A stretch of DNA of 33,910 nucleotides, taken from NCBI GenBank assembly GCA_023663265.1, contig JAMPHV010000017.1:1-33910 (forward strand), read 5' to 3'. The stretch is from Bacteroides sp. Its GTDB lineage: Bacteria > Bacillota > Clostridia > Oscillospirales > Ruminococcaceae. Position numbers and translations under genes: made by a program. Below are positions 21,503 through 31,053 of this stretch, one piece after another. The notes under the pieces were generated by a model that was not told the origin of the DNA, did not search any database, and saw only the letters and a list, made by a program, of their open reading frames with translations. How positions within the stretch are numbered: position 1 is the first letter of the stretch; each line of letters opens with the position of its first letter.

Positions 21503-24454
21503 TTGGCAAGTTTGAACATCAAGCTGAAAAAGGCGCTTGCCTGCGTAACGGCGGCGAGCATGCTGTGCGGAACGCCCGTTTACGCCGAGAGCGGCAGCAG
21601 CGACGCCGCGGCTTCGGCGAACAGCGGCTCCACGCTGAACGAATCGCTGGTCGCGGGCGTAAGCCGCAGCGATACTTATTCAAGCTACATCAACTCTCAC
21701 GCGAACGCGGCTCACCCGAAGCAGGAAATAGTGATCAACGCTAAGGATTACCTTTCCATGTCCGAGGACGCCAACGGCGTCATGCCCGAGACGGAGGTCA
21801 GGGAGTACGAGGGAGAAAGCGACGTCTTGGTTTGGACAAATCACGGCGGCGTTATCGACTATGAGTTTGAGGTGTCCGAAACGGGGCTTTATAACTTAGA
21901 GATGCTTTATTTCACCATTTCGGGCAGCAATACCGTTATCGAGACGGCAATGCAGATAGACGGCGAATACCCCTTCTCCGCGGCTAAGACCTTTACGTTG
22001 GACCGCTACTGGAGAGACGAATCCGCCATCGGCAAGGACGGACGCGACAACGACGTGCGCCCCGGACAGACCGAGCACGATATGTGGGTAACATATCCCA
22101 TAAAGGACAAGGAGGGCTTGTTCAACGATCCCTACTTCTTCTATCTTGAAGCGGGAGTGCACACCTTGACCTTAACGGGCATCAAGTGCAACATCGCGCT
22201 GAAGTCCATGACCTTTAAGAATTACGACGAGGTGCCCGACTATACCGCCCCCACTCAGGCGGAGCTGGACGCTACCCCCGCTCTTACCGACGAAAACTTT
22301 ATCGGCACGCATACCGTTTTAGTACAGGGCGAGAACAACCTCTACAAGAGCGCCTCCACCCTTTACGCCACCAGCGACCGTACCGAAAGCCTGGTAAGCC
22401 CCTCTCACCCCACCAAGCAGCGCTACAACACGGTAGGGCAGGCTACCTGGAACAAGGCTACCCAGTCCATTACATGGGAATTCAACGTTCCCAACGACGG
22501 CTTCTATACCTTTAACTTCAAGGCAAGACAGAACATTATGAGAGGCTTCTTCTCCAACCGCCGCGTATTTATCGACGGAGTCGTCCCCAACAAATACTAC
22601 GACGACGTTCTGTTCCCCTATGACAACAACTGGTACAACCAGGGCGTCACCGACGAAAACGGAGAAAGCGTTTACGTTTATCTTACCGCAGGAAAGCACA
22701 CCATTACAATGGAGGCTATCCCGGGCGACATCGGCGAGATCATGCAGAGACTTGACGACGTTGTATACGAGCTTAACTATTATTACAGGCGCATACTTAT
22801 GATCACGGGTCCCGAGCCCGACGAATACACCGACTACTATGTGGATACCGCTATCCCCAATCTTTTGGACGAATTCCAGAGACTTATGGATACTCTCTAC
22901 GAGGAAAAGGCGAACATAGAAAGGCTGGGTACGGGCTCCGAGGCTTCGACGCTTGAAACCATGGCGGTGGTCCTCTACCGCTGTATCGACGAGCCCGACG
23001 ATATCCCCGTGACCGCGGGCACGCTTAAGGACTACATATCCTCTCTGTCGGCGTGGATGCGCGACTACCGCGACCAGCCCTTGGAGCTTGACTATATCGA
23101 AATCTACACCGCTCACGAGGAGCCCTCGAGAGCTACCGGCAATTTCTGGGAGAACCTTGTTTTCGGCTTCCAGGCGTTTATCGGCTCTTTCTTTGAGGAC
23201 TACAACACCATTTCCGAAAACGCCACCGATACCGCTCTCAACGTTTGGGTAGGCTTGGCGCGCGACCAGGCTATGGCTATCAAGGAGCAGGTGGACAGCG
23301 ATTTTAACGTAAACTACGAGGGCGTTACCGCTTCCATTAACCTTGTTGTCGGCGGTATACTCGAAGCGACGCTGGCGGGCAAGGGTCCCGAGATCGCTCT
23401 GTTTATCGGCGGCGACTTCCCCATTCAGCTTGCCGCGAGAGACCTTTTGGTCGATCTTACAAAATTCCCCGATTACGAGGAGGTGGCGAAGCGCTTTACG
23501 CCCAACATCACCACACTGTACAAATATAACGGCGGAGTTTACGGACTTCCCATTTCGCAGACCTTCCCCATGATGTTCTACCGCACCGATATTTTGGGCG
23601 AGCTTAACATAAACGAGCCTCCCGAGACCTGGAACGACCTTATCGACCTTGTAAATATCTTCCAGCGTTCGTACCTTGACGCGGGGCTTGTTACCCCCGC
23701 CGCGGTAACCACCAGCTCGGTATTTGACGCGGGCGATACTTTCGTAATGCTGATGCTTCAGAGAGGGCTCAACATTTACACCGACGATCTGACCAAGACC
23801 ACCTACGACCAGGAGGCAAGCCTCGAGGCGTTTGAAATGTGGACCGACTTCTACAATGTTTACGCGCTGGATCAGACCTTCGACGCGTTCAGCCGTTTCA
23901 GAACGGGCGAAATGCCGATAGTTATCCAGCCCTACACCTTCTATAACCAGTTGTCCGTTTCCGCTCCCGAGATAAAGGGACTTTGGGACTTCACACTGGT
24001 ACCCGGGACCGAAAGGGAGGACGGCACCGTGGATCACACCGCCAACTCCTCCACCTCCGGCGCGCTCATCTTCACAAAGGTCTCCAACCAGCAGGCCGCT
24101 TGGGAATTTATCAAGTGGTTCACCTCCACCGACGTACAGGTCGAATACGGAAGGACGATCGAAGCCCTTTTGGGACCTATGGGACGTTTTGACACCGCAA
24201 ACGTTGAAGCTATTCAGCAGCTGCCTTGGTCAACCTCCGAAATGAATAAGATAACCTCGCAGATGACTCAGACCAACGAGGTACCCATTATCCCCGCCTC
24301 CTACGCTACTACCCGCCACACCAAGAACGCATTCAGAGCAGTAGTAAACGACGGCGATAACCCGAGATACGCTTTGACCAGCTACAACCGTGACATAAAC
24401 GCGGAAATAGCGAGAAAGAACGAAGAGCTTTCGACCTTTAGCCACGGAGAATAA
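21503..24454 (+). CDS. Large extracellular solute-binding protein with N-terminal carbohydrate-binding-like modules
   Basis: This 983-residue secreted protein is about twice the size of ordinary sugar-binding lipoproteins. A signal peptide ends at about 28 (PVYA/ES); no convincing lipobox follows, so anchoring is unclear. Two related beta-sandwich modules come next, at about 100-215 (VIDYEFEVSETGLYNLEM...) and 272-405 (ITWEFNVPNDGFYTFNFKAR...), each ending HT(L/I)T with an aromatic-rich face, resembling CBM6/35-type modules. A helical linker (430-555) leads to a family 1 solute-binding domain from about 583 (VWVGLARDQAMAIKE), with YKYNGGVYGLPISQT and a C-terminal AWEFIKWFTS motif. The start is the TTG at 21503, 8 bases after AAGAAAGGTGG; a GTG at 21491 lies inside that site. 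It should capture a glycan-like ligand for the two permeases directly downstream. Ligand identity is unknown. Confidence 0.85.
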   Translation: MASLNIKLKKALACVTAASMLCGTPVYAESGSSDAAASANSGSTLNESLVAGVSRSDTYSSYINSHANAAHPKQEIVINAKDYLSMSEDANGVMPETEVREYEGESDVLVWTNHGGVIDYEFEVSETGLYNLEMLYFTISGSNTVIETAMQIDGEYPFSAAKTFTLDRYWRDESAIGKDGRDNDVRPGQTEHDMWVTYPIKDKEGLFNDPYFFYLEAGVHTLTLTGIKCNIALKSMTFKNYDEVPDYTAPTQAELDATPALTDENFIGTHTVLVQGENNLYKSASTLYATSDRTESLVSPSHPTKQRYNTVGQATWNKATQSITWEFNVPNDGFYTFNFKARQNIMRGFFSNRRVFIDGVVPNKYYDDVLFPYDNNWYNQGVTDENGESVYVYLTAGKHTITMEAIPGDIGEIMQRLDDVVYELNYYYRRILMITGPEPDEYTDYYVDTAIPNLLDEFQRLMDTLYEEKANIERLGTGSEASTLETMAVVLYRCIDEPDDIPVTAGTLKDYISSLSAWMRDYRDQPLELDYIEIYTAHEEPSRATGNFWENLVFGFQAFIGSFFEDYNTISENATDTALNVWVGLARDQAMAIKEQVDSDFNVNYEGVTASINLVVGGILEATLAGKGPEIALFIGGDFPIQLAARDLLVDLTKFPDYEEVAKRFTPNITTLYKYNGGVYGLPISQTFPMMFYRTDILGELNINEPPETWNDLIDLVNIFQRSYLDAGLVTPAAVTTSSVFDAGDTFVMLMLQRGLNIYTDDLTKTTYDQEASLEAFEMWTDFYNVYALDQTFDAFSRFRTGEMPIVIQPYTFYNQLSVSAPEIKGLWDFTLVPGTEREDGTVDHTANSSTSGALIFTKVSNQQAAWEFIKWFTSTDVQVEYGRTIEALLGPMGRFDTANVEAIQQLPWSTSEMNKITSQMTQTNEVPIIPASYATTRHTKNAFRAVVNDGDNPRYALTSYNRDINAEIARKNEELSTFSHGE

Positions 24455-24516
24455 GCGAAATACGTATCTTTAAAATCAAAAATCGGTTAATTATTATACA
24501 GTGAGGAGGAATTTGA

Positions 24517-25458
24517 TTGGCAGCAAAAGCTAACGCGGAGATACTCCATTACGAGGACAATAAGTTCCGTTATACGCTCCGTGAAATGAAACGCAGCAGA
24601 GGTCTTTATCTGCTGATGGCACCTTTCTTTATTCTATTTGCGATCTTTACCTTTGTACCGGTTGTACTGTCCCTCCCTATGGGCTTCACCAACTTCAATA
24701 TGGTACAGTTCCCCCAGTGGGTGGGTCTCGATAACTTCTACGCTTTGTTTTTGGAGGACGAGGTCTTCCTTAAGGCGATCCAAAACACGCTGGTGTTCGC
24801 GATAGTTACGGGTCCTATAAGCTATATCCTTTGCTTCCTGCTGGCATGGCTCATCAACGAGATGCCGGGAGCGCTCAAGACGATCTTCACCTTTGTCTTT
24901 TACGCTCCTACCCTCGCGGGAAACATTTACACCACCTGGCAGCTCATTTTCTCGGGCGATACCTACGGCATAGCCAACGCCTACCTTATCAATTTGGGCG
25001 TTCTGAACGGCGCGAGACAATGGCTCACCGACGCAAACTATATTTTCGGCGTTGTTATCGTCGTTCAGCTTTGGATGTCCCTCGGCGCGGGCTTCCTTTC
25101 GCTCCGCGCGGGCTTGCAGGGTATTCCCCGCGACCGTTACGAGGCGGCTGCCGTTGAGGGCGTCAAGAACCGTATGCAAGAGCTGCTGATGGTAACGGTG
25201 CCCGCAATGGGTCCTCAAATGCTGTTCGCAGCGGTAATGCAGATAGTATCCTCGTTCACGGCGGGCGATGTGGGACGTTATCTTACATCCTTCCCCTCCA
25301 CAGACTACGCTGCGCACACGATCATGACCCACGCTTATGACTACGGCTCAATCAGATATGAAATGGGCTACGCTTCGGCAATATGCTTCGTTTTGTTCGC
25401 GGTAATGCTTTTGGCAAACTGGGGCATCAAGAAGCTGCTGGGCAGATACTTGGATTAA
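24517..25458 (+). CDS. MalF-type sugar ABC permease (pair 1)
   Basis: This 313-residue inner membrane protein has about six helices (near 30-55, 88-112, 121-140, 175-195, 232-252, 285-305). The cytoplasmic EAA loop that docks the ATPase reads EAAAVEGVKNRMQELLMVTVP, beginning at Glu209. YLLMAPFFILFAIFTFVP near the start is typical of MalF-like subunits of CUT1 carbohydrate importers. The start is the TTG at 24517, 6-7 bases after GAGGAGGAA. Together with the next gene (41 bases on) it should form one heterodimeric channel fed by the solute-binding protein upstream. Confidence 0.92.
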   Translation: MAAKANAEILHYEDNKFRYTLREMKRSRGLYLLMAPFFILFAIFTFVPVVLSLPMGFTNFNMVQFPQWVGLDNFYALFLEDEVFLKAIQNTLVFAIVTGPISYILCFLLAWLINEMPGALKTIFTFVFYAPTLAGNIYTTWQLIFSGDTYGIANAYLINLGVLNGARQWLTDANYIFGVVIVVQLWMSLGAGFLSLRAGLQGIPRDRYEAAAVEGVKNRMQELLMVTVPAMGPQMLFAAVMQIVSSFTAGDVGRYLTSFPSTDYAAHTIMTHAYDYGSIRYEMGYASAICFVLFAVMLLANWGIKKLLGRYLD

Positions 25459-25499
25459 GCTCGCTTATTCCACTACAATAAATTGAAAGGACGGTAGTC

Positions 25500-26357
25500 A
25501 TGGCAAGTAAAAAAAGAAAGCAGATCGGCAAATCCAGAGCCGGTGACATAGCGATTTTTATACTGCTCTTATTGGTCGGCATATTTATGCTGTTCCCCAT
25601 TTACCTCTCGGTTATCCAATCGGTAAAGCCCTCGCAGGAGCTGTTTCTGTTCCCGCCTAAGCTGTATGCGATCGCCCCCACGGGACAAAACTTTATTGAC
25701 CTGTTGAATACGGCGTCAAATATGTGGGTCCCTTTCTCGAGATACATATTCAATTCCGTTTTGGTAGCGGTGGTCGTAACGGTATGTCAGCTTCTCTTCT
25801 CCTCCTCCGCCGCATACGTGCTGGCAAAGGGAGAATTTCCCGGAAAGAAAGCGCTGAACAAGGTAATAGAGGTAGCGCTGCTGTTTACCTCCTCGGTAAT
25901 GTTTATCATGCAGTATATGGTAATGGCGATCATGGGACTTATCGACACATACCTCGCTATCACGCTTCCCTACATCGCAACTCCTATGGGCTTGTTCCTT
26001 ATGCGTCAGTTTATGGGACAGATTCCCGACGCTATCATCGAAGCCGCGAAGCTTGACGGCGCGGGACATATGAGAACCTGCTGGCAGGTAGTAATGCCCA
26101 ACGTTAAGCCGGCTATCATGACCTTGATGATATTCGCGTTCCAGGGCGCTTGGCAGGTAACGGGCTACTCCTTCATCTACAGCGAAGAGCTCAAGCCTCT
26201 CCCCACCGTTATGCAGCAGATATCCTCCGCAGGTATCGCCCGCGCGGGCGTTGCGGCGGCGGCGGTCGTTATAACGATGATCCCGCCTATAGTGGTTTTC
26301 CTGTTCTGCCAGAGCAACGTTATGGAGACTATGGCGCAGAGCGGTATGAAGGATTAA
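25500..26357 (+). CDS. MalG-type sugar ABC permease (pair 1)
   Basis: A 285-residue six-helix permease of the MalG type, partner of the preceding gene. Opening helix DIAIFILLLLVGIFMLFPIYLSV is followed by the SVKPSQELF segment usual in MalG subunits. The EAA loop is EAAKLDGAGHMRTCWQVVMP starting at Glu181, with the conserved Gly and Pro. The ATG at 25500 follows AAAGGACGG. It is 42 bases from the NHL-protein gene, whose product probably belongs to the same envelope system. Confidence 0.92.
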   Translation: MASKKRKQIGKSRAGDIAIFILLLLVGIFMLFPIYLSVIQSVKPSQELFLFPPKLYAIAPTGQNFIDLLNTASNMWVPFSRYIFNSVLVAVVVTVCQLLFSSSAAYVLAKGEFPGKKALNKVIEVALLFTSSVMFIMQYMVMAIMGLIDTYLAITLPYIATPMGLFLMRQFMGQIPDAIIEAAKLDGAGHMRTCWQVVMPNVKPAIMTLMIFAFQGAWQVTGYSFIYSEELKPLPTVMQQISSAGIARAGVAAAAVVITMIPPIVVFLFCQSNVMETMAQSGMKD

Positions 26358-26399
26358 CTTGTTAAAAACTTATTTTAAGTCAGAAAGGAATGAATATCA

Positions 26400-27929
26400 G
26401 TGCCGTTATTTAAGAAAATCGGTGCGGCCGCTGTGGCTGCGGCAATAACAGCGTCCTGTATCGCGCTGCCTGCCGCTGCGGACGAAGCCTATTACGGATA
26501 TAACTATAACTGGTGGAACGACCCCGTTCCCTCACAGAACGGCTACGTGGTAGACCGTATCGTTACGGGCGTCGATTTGGGCGTGGGCACGCTGAGCGAG
26601 CCAAACGATATGTTCGTAGACAACGAAACGGGCAAGATCTACATAGTAGACAGCAATAACGCGAGGATCGTCGTCACCGATGAGAATTTAAATTCGGGGA
26701 CCGTTCTCGATACCTTTAAGTACAGCAATGAGTTCACCGAGGAAAGAAGCATCGTAAAGAAAACCACCTTGGATTCTCCTCAGGGCATTTTCGTGACCCA
26801 TAACAACGGTCAGACGCTTCTTTATATCGCGGACTCAATGAATTCGAGAGTTTTGGCGTGCTACGAGGACGGGACCATCTTCTTCGAGTACACAAGACCC
26901 TCCAACGACCTCTACGATGCGGACATTTCCTTCCGCCCCGACAAGGTCGTGGTAGACAACGCGCTCAACGTATACGTTGTTATCCCCTCGATCACCAACG
27001 GTATGGTACAGTTCAGCCGCGAGGGCACCTTTAACGGTTATTACGGCGCAAACCGCGTGGAAACGACGGCAGAGGTTTTGCAGAACGCGTTTTACAGTCT
27101 CTTTATGAGCCGCGAGCAGATGAGAAAAAGAGCGAGAGCGGTTGCTATCGAGATCGCCAACTGCGACATTGACGACCAGGGCTTTATCTACACCGTTACC
27201 TCCTCCAAAAACGCCGACAAGGACATTTTGAAGAAGCTTAACCCCGCGGGTGAAAACATTTATCTTAATATGGGCTTCGACGACCTGCTGTTCGGCGACG
27301 TTCCGCTTTATTACAACGGCTCCACCTACGCCTCCACCATTGACGACGTGGACGTTGACCAGGACGGGAACGTGTTCCTGTTGGACTTCTCCGAAAAGAG
27401 AATTTTCCAGTATTCCGACCAACTCGACCTTGAATTTATCTTCGGCGGCGAGGGCAACCAAAAGGGACTCTTCACCTCCCCTACCGCTATCGAAAACTTA
27501 AACGGCAAGGTATATGTTACGGACGGACGCAAAAACACCATAACCACCTTTAAGCTTACCGAATTCGGCGAAATGGTGCACACCGCGGTGGAAATGTTCA
27601 ACAGAGGCTTGTATCAGGCGGCAAAGGAGCCCTTTGAGGAGATCATTCTCAGAGACTCCAACTACTGGTTCGCTTACATCGGTCTCGGCAACGCCTACTA
27701 CACAATGGGCGAAAACGAGATCGCCATGGATTACTTCTATATGAACAGCAAGGGCGGCTATAACAGAGCCTTTAAGGAATACCGCATGGATATGGTAAGA
27801 CAGTATTTCAACATATTTATGATCGCCATAATCATTCTTATAGTGGCGCTTGTGGTGCTCTCCAAGGTAATAAAGGCGATCAAAAAGAAAAAGAAAGCTG
27901 CGGCAGGAGGTGACGGTAATGCGGTTTGA
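26400..27929 (+). CDS. Secreted NHL beta-propeller/TPR protein with C-terminal membrane anchor
   Basis: This 509-residue protein has a signal peptide (1-27, LPAAA/DEA), then a beta-propeller of NHL-type blades (about 60-390). Clear blades include PNDMFVDNETGKIYIVDS, PQGIFVTHNNGQTLLYIADS, VDVDQDGNVFLLDFSEKR and IENLNGKVYVTDGRKNTI. A TPR-like helical segment (about 395-465; AAKEPFEEIILRDSNYWFAY and LGNAYYTMGENEIAMDYF) precedes one membrane helix (about 470-492) and a Lys-rich cytoplasmic tail. It should be a type I membrane protein presenting a propeller outside the cell. NHL propellers bind proteins, glycans or RNA, and a few are enzymes; no catalytic set is recognised here. The start is the GTG at 26400 behind AGAAAGGAA. 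Its last 11 bases overlap the Yip1 gene, implying translational coupling. Confidence 0.85.
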   Translation: MPLFKKIGAAAVAAAITASCIALPAAADEAYYGYNYNWWNDPVPSQNGYVVDRIVTGVDLGVGTLSEPNDMFVDNETGKIYIVDSNNARIVVTDENLNSGTVLDTFKYSNEFTEERSIVKKTTLDSPQGIFVTHNNGQTLLYIADSMNSRVLACYEDGTIFFEYTRPSNDLYDADISFRPDKVVVDNALNVYVVIPSITNGMVQFSREGTFNGYYGANRVETTAEVLQNAFYSLFMSREQMRKRARAVAIEIANCDIDDQGFIYTVTSSKNADKDILKKLNPAGENIYLNMGFDDLLFGDVPLYYNGSTYASTIDDVDVDQDGNVFLLDFSEKRIFQYSDQLDLEFIFGGEGNQKGLFTSPTAIENLNGKVYVTDGRKNTITTFKLTEFGEMVHTAVEMFNRGLYQAAKEPFEEIILRDSNYWFAYIGLGNAYYTMGENEIAMDYFYMNSKGGYNRAFKEYRMDMVRQYFNIFMIAIIILIVALVVLSKVIKAIKKKKKAAAGGDGNAV

Positions 27930-28560
27930 TCTTGATATGCCCGCGTGGAAATGGCCGTTTTATGTTGCAAGGCACCCCTTTGAGGGCTTCGAGGACGTAA
28001 GGTGGAAAAAGGCTTACAGCAGCAAGGTGGCTTTGGTCATCGTTCTGTGTCTGTTTGTCGTGACGGTCGCTTCGCGGCTTATGACGGGCTTCGTTTTCCA
28101 AACGAATTTCGAAAAGGTGTTTAACATAGTGCCGCTGTTTTCCAGCTCAGTCATTATCTTCTTTATTTGGGTAGTCGGCAACTGGTCCTTGTGCACGCTG
28201 TTTAACGGCGAAGGCAAGATGCAGCAGATAATGTGCGTCACCGCGTACTCGCTGGTGCCCTACATTATTTCGCAGGTCATATACATCTTTGCTTCCAACA
28301 TATTGACAAGACAGGAGGGAACGATCCTTTCCTTCATTTCCTACCTGGGTATCCTGTGGTCGGCGGTTCTCATAATCTCGGCAATGAAAGCGGTACACCA
28401 GTACACAATGCCGAAAACCTTGCTCGCGATAGTCTTTACGCTCGTCGCGATGGTTATTATAGTACTTGTGCTTATCCTTTTGATCTCTTTGTTCCAGCAG
28501 GTCGTAATGTTTGTATACTCGATCTACACCGAGCTTATGTACAGATTCAGCATGAGCTGA
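27919..28560 (+). CDS. Yip1-family integral membrane protein
   Basis: This 213-residue protein has a short amphipathic N-terminus containing the FYVARHPFEGFEDVRW segment that is typical of bacterial Yip1-domain proteins, then about five membrane helices (near 36-56, 68-90, 105-127, 135-155, 165-195). The family has no defined biochemical activity in bacteria; eukaryotic Yip1 proteins act in membrane trafficking. The start is the ATG at 27919, 8 bases after AGGAGG inside the end of the previous gene. The overlap suggests coupled production with the NHL/TPR protein, perhaps a physical partner in the membrane. A 123-base GC-rich gap without a clear promoter separates it from the DUF5696 gene. 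Confidence 0.8.
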   Translation: MRFDLDMPAWKWPFYVARHPFEGFEDVRWKKAYSSKVALVIVLCLFVVTVASRLMTGFVFQTNFEKVFNIVPLFSSSVIIFFIWVVGNWSLCTLFNGEGKMQQIMCVTAYSLVPYIISQVIYIFASNILTRQEGTILSFISYLGILWSAVLIISAMKAVHQYTMPKTLLAIVFTLVAMVIIVLVLILLISLFQQVVMFVYSIYTELMYRFSMS

Positions 28561-28683
28561 CGCGCGCCGATCCGCAGACCGTTTTCGCGGACCGCTCAAG
28601 GCGTATTTTCAGCGGGCGGCGGAAGACGGGCGCGGAGGCAAAAATCCACAGAACACTTCTCGAAAGGAAGGAATGGTTATAAA

Positions 28684-31050
28684 ATGCTAAAATTCAAAAG
28701 AAAGATGCTGGCGGTAATACTTGCTGCTACCATAGTATTGAGTTCGAGCGTTGTATGGTCGGAAAACGCGGACGCGCCCACCGACGAGGCAGCGGCGGCC
28801 GATACCGAGGAAGCTGCGGGCGCTGCTGAGGGCACCGAGGGCGGCGCCGCGGAGGAAGACGAGGATAAGCCCGTGACCGAGGACGAAGCCTTGTCGGCGA
28901 TGGTCGAAAAGGCAAGGACCGACGCCCTAACCTTGTACGTCAACGAGGAAACCTGTATATTCGCGGTCAAGAACAACAAGAGCGGATATATTTGGTGGTC
29001 GGCGCCCTACGATTACGAATCCGATCCCATAGCGGGCAACGTTCAGAAAAACCTTATGGCTTCCACGGTTTCGTTCAGAGCGCTGGACGTTGAAACAAAC
29101 ACGCTGCTCAATACGACGACCCTGTCCAAGGAGGCAAGCGTAAATAAAAACACCTACGTTGTCGAGGACGTGGACAACGGCGTTAAGTTCACCTATGAGT
29201 TTGTGGGACAGAACCTGTCCATTCCCGTTTCGGTAACGCTGGACGGCGACCAGGTGGTCGTAAGATGCCATACCGACGAGATCAACGAGGTGCTCGAAAG
29301 CGCGGACGACATCAAAAACTACAAGCTTATCACCATGAACCTTGTACAGGCGTTCGGCGCGGGCAGATCGGACGAGGACGGATATATCCTTGTTCCCGAC
29401 GGCTCGGGCGCGGTGATCAACTTTAATAACGGAAAGACCTCCACGCAGGTTTACCGCTCGAAGATCTACGGCGAGGACCTGGCGGTCAGCAAGACCACCA
29501 TGCCCAACAAGACCGAGCAGACTTACCTCCCCGTTTTGGGTATAGTTAAGGAGGTCAACGGCGGAAACGAAGCCGTTTTGGGCGTAGTTACCGAGGGCGA
29601 CGCTTACGCTTACGTAAACGCTTCCGTAAACGGTCAGGCTACCACCTCCATAAACAGCGCCTGGTTCAGCTTTGAGTTCAGAGCCACCGACACCTATACC
29701 ATGGGTACAAGGACGCCCTTGACGGTGTTCCAGTCGGGCGATGTAAGGATCGACGACATAGAGGTGCGCTATCACGTAATGTCGGGCAGCAGCTTGGGCG
29801 CTGCCGATCTTGCGGAGACCTACCGCAATTATCTGATGAGCGAAAAGAACCTCAGAAACCAGTCTATGGAGGATTCCAACGCCCTTTACGTCACCACCTA
29901 CGGCGGAACTGTAAAGAAGCAGTCCGTATTGGGCTTCCCCATAGATATGCAGACAGTCGCCACCTCCTACAAGCAGGCGCAGGAAATACTTGAAAAGCTC
30001 ACCAACCTTGGGGTTGACGAAATAAAGCTTATTTACAACAACTTCAACGACACGGGAGTAAGAGGAAGAATATCAACGGGAGTTGACTATTCAAAGAAGC
30101 TGGGCGGAAAGAACGACTTCAGCGAGCTTTATTCCTACTGTAACAACAAAAACTACGATATTTACCCCAGCGTTGACTTTATGGAATACAACGAAAGCGG
30201 AAACGGCTATTCCTTTACGCTGAACAGCGCAAAGAGGATCACCAACGCTTACGCCACACAGACAGCCTTCGAGCTTGCTTACGGCACGCCCGACACCGAG
30301 GTCAAGCCTCACTGGACGATCCTTTCGCCCTACTACTGGCCCGACGTGTTCAATAAGCTCGTGACCTCCTTTAATGCCGAGGGGATCAACACGATCTCTC
30401 TTAACCAGGCGACGGAAACGCTGTACAGCGACTTCGGCAGAAAAAATGCGGACGGCAAGGAGCATATTTTAAGAACCGACGCGATAAAGATACTGACCGA
30501 GGGCTATCAAAAGCTGAACGACGCGGGTATCTCCATTATAGCTCAGGAATGTAACGCCTACGCCTTGCCTTATGTTTCGGCTATCACCAATATACCTCTT
30601 TACAGCTCAAACTACGATCTGTTTGACTATGATGTTCCCTTCTATCAGATGGTGATACACGGTGTTATCCCCTACTCCTCCAAGGCGATAAACGCAAGCT
30701 CCAACGCAGACGAGCTTTTGCTGCTCTCTCTTATGACGGGCTCGGGCGTTCACTACGATATGATGTACGCTACCCCCAACGACTTCACCGACTGCGAATT
30801 TGACAGCTTGTTCTATACCAACTACGCGGGCTGGCTTGAAAGAGCGGCGGAGGAATACAAGCTGTTCAACGACACTATCTCCTCTTTAAGCGACAAGACC
30901 ATCACGGGTTATGACAGAACGTCCGAAAAGACCTTCTCGGTCACCTATTCGGACGGCACGGTAATAGGAGTCGATATCGACAATTACACCTATACCGTTA
31001 ATGGGCAGGAGCACAGTCTTGCCGATTCCTTGACAGAAAGGAGAGGATAA
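28684..31050 (+). CDS. Secreted DUF5696-family protein with glycosidase-like layout
   Basis: This 788-residue protein has a signal peptide (1-26), then an acidic Ala/Glu-rich linker (27-65). A beta-rich half (about 75-400) includes LIPVDG-like VPDGSGAVINF, and the second half (from about 420) alternates strands and helices like a TIM barrel: EKLTNLGVDEIKLIYNNF, YDIYPSVDFMEYNE, AGISIIAQECNAYAL. A beta-sandwich followed by a barrel is how many large glycoside hydrolases are built, and acidic residues sit at strand ends (Asp in PSVDFME, Glu in IIAQECN), but I cannot assign catalysis. As I recall, DUF5696 genes sit beside sugar ABC permeases in other Firmicutes. The ATG follows GGAAGGA. The stop is 3 bases before the next permease gene. 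Confidence 0.8.
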   Translation: MLKFKRKMLAVILAATIVLSSSVVWSENADAPTDEAAAADTEEAAGAAEGTEGGAAEEDEDKPVTEDEALSAMVEKARTDALTLYVNEETCIFAVKNNKSGYIWWSAPYDYESDPIAGNVQKNLMASTVSFRALDVETNTLLNTTTLSKEASVNKNTYVVEDVDNGVKFTYEFVGQNLSIPVSVTLDGDQVVVRCHTDEINEVLESADDIKNYKLITMNLVQAFGAGRSDEDGYILVPDGSGAVINFNNGKTSTQVYRSKIYGEDLAVSKTTMPNKTEQTYLPVLGIVKEVNGGNEAVLGVVTEGDAYAYVNASVNGQATTSINSAWFSFEFRATDTYTMGTRTPLTVFQSGDVRIDDIEVRYHVMSGSSLGAADLAETYRNYLMSEKNLRNQSMEDSNALYVTTYGGTVKKQSVLGFPIDMQTVATSYKQAQEILEKLTNLGVDEIKLIYNNFNDTGVRGRISTGVDYSKKLGGKNDFSELYSYCNNKNYDIYPSVDFMEYNESGNGYSFTLNSAKRITNAYATQTAFELAYGTPDTEVKPHWTILSPYYWPDVFNKLVTSFNAEGINTISLNQATETLYSDFGRKNADGKEHILRTDAIKILTEGYQKLNDAGISIIAQECNAYALPYVSAITNIPLYSSNYDLFDYDVPFYQMVIHGVIPYSSKAINASSNADELLLLSLMTGSGVHYDMMYATPNDFTDCEFDSLFYTNYAGWLERAAEEYKLFNDTISSLSDKTITGYDRTSEKTFSVTYSDGTVIGVDIDNYTYTVNGQEHSLADSLTERRG

Positions 31051-31053
31051 CTG

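Noticed and set aside
22319-24037. 572-residue open frame on the minus strand
   Set aside because: It is antisense to the solute-binding protein gene, has no ribosome binding site or family features, and reflects the codon bias of the real gene. The same holds for long minus-strand frames at 14543-15388, 28927-29775 and 1284-2087 and for plus-strand frames across gltB/gltD.
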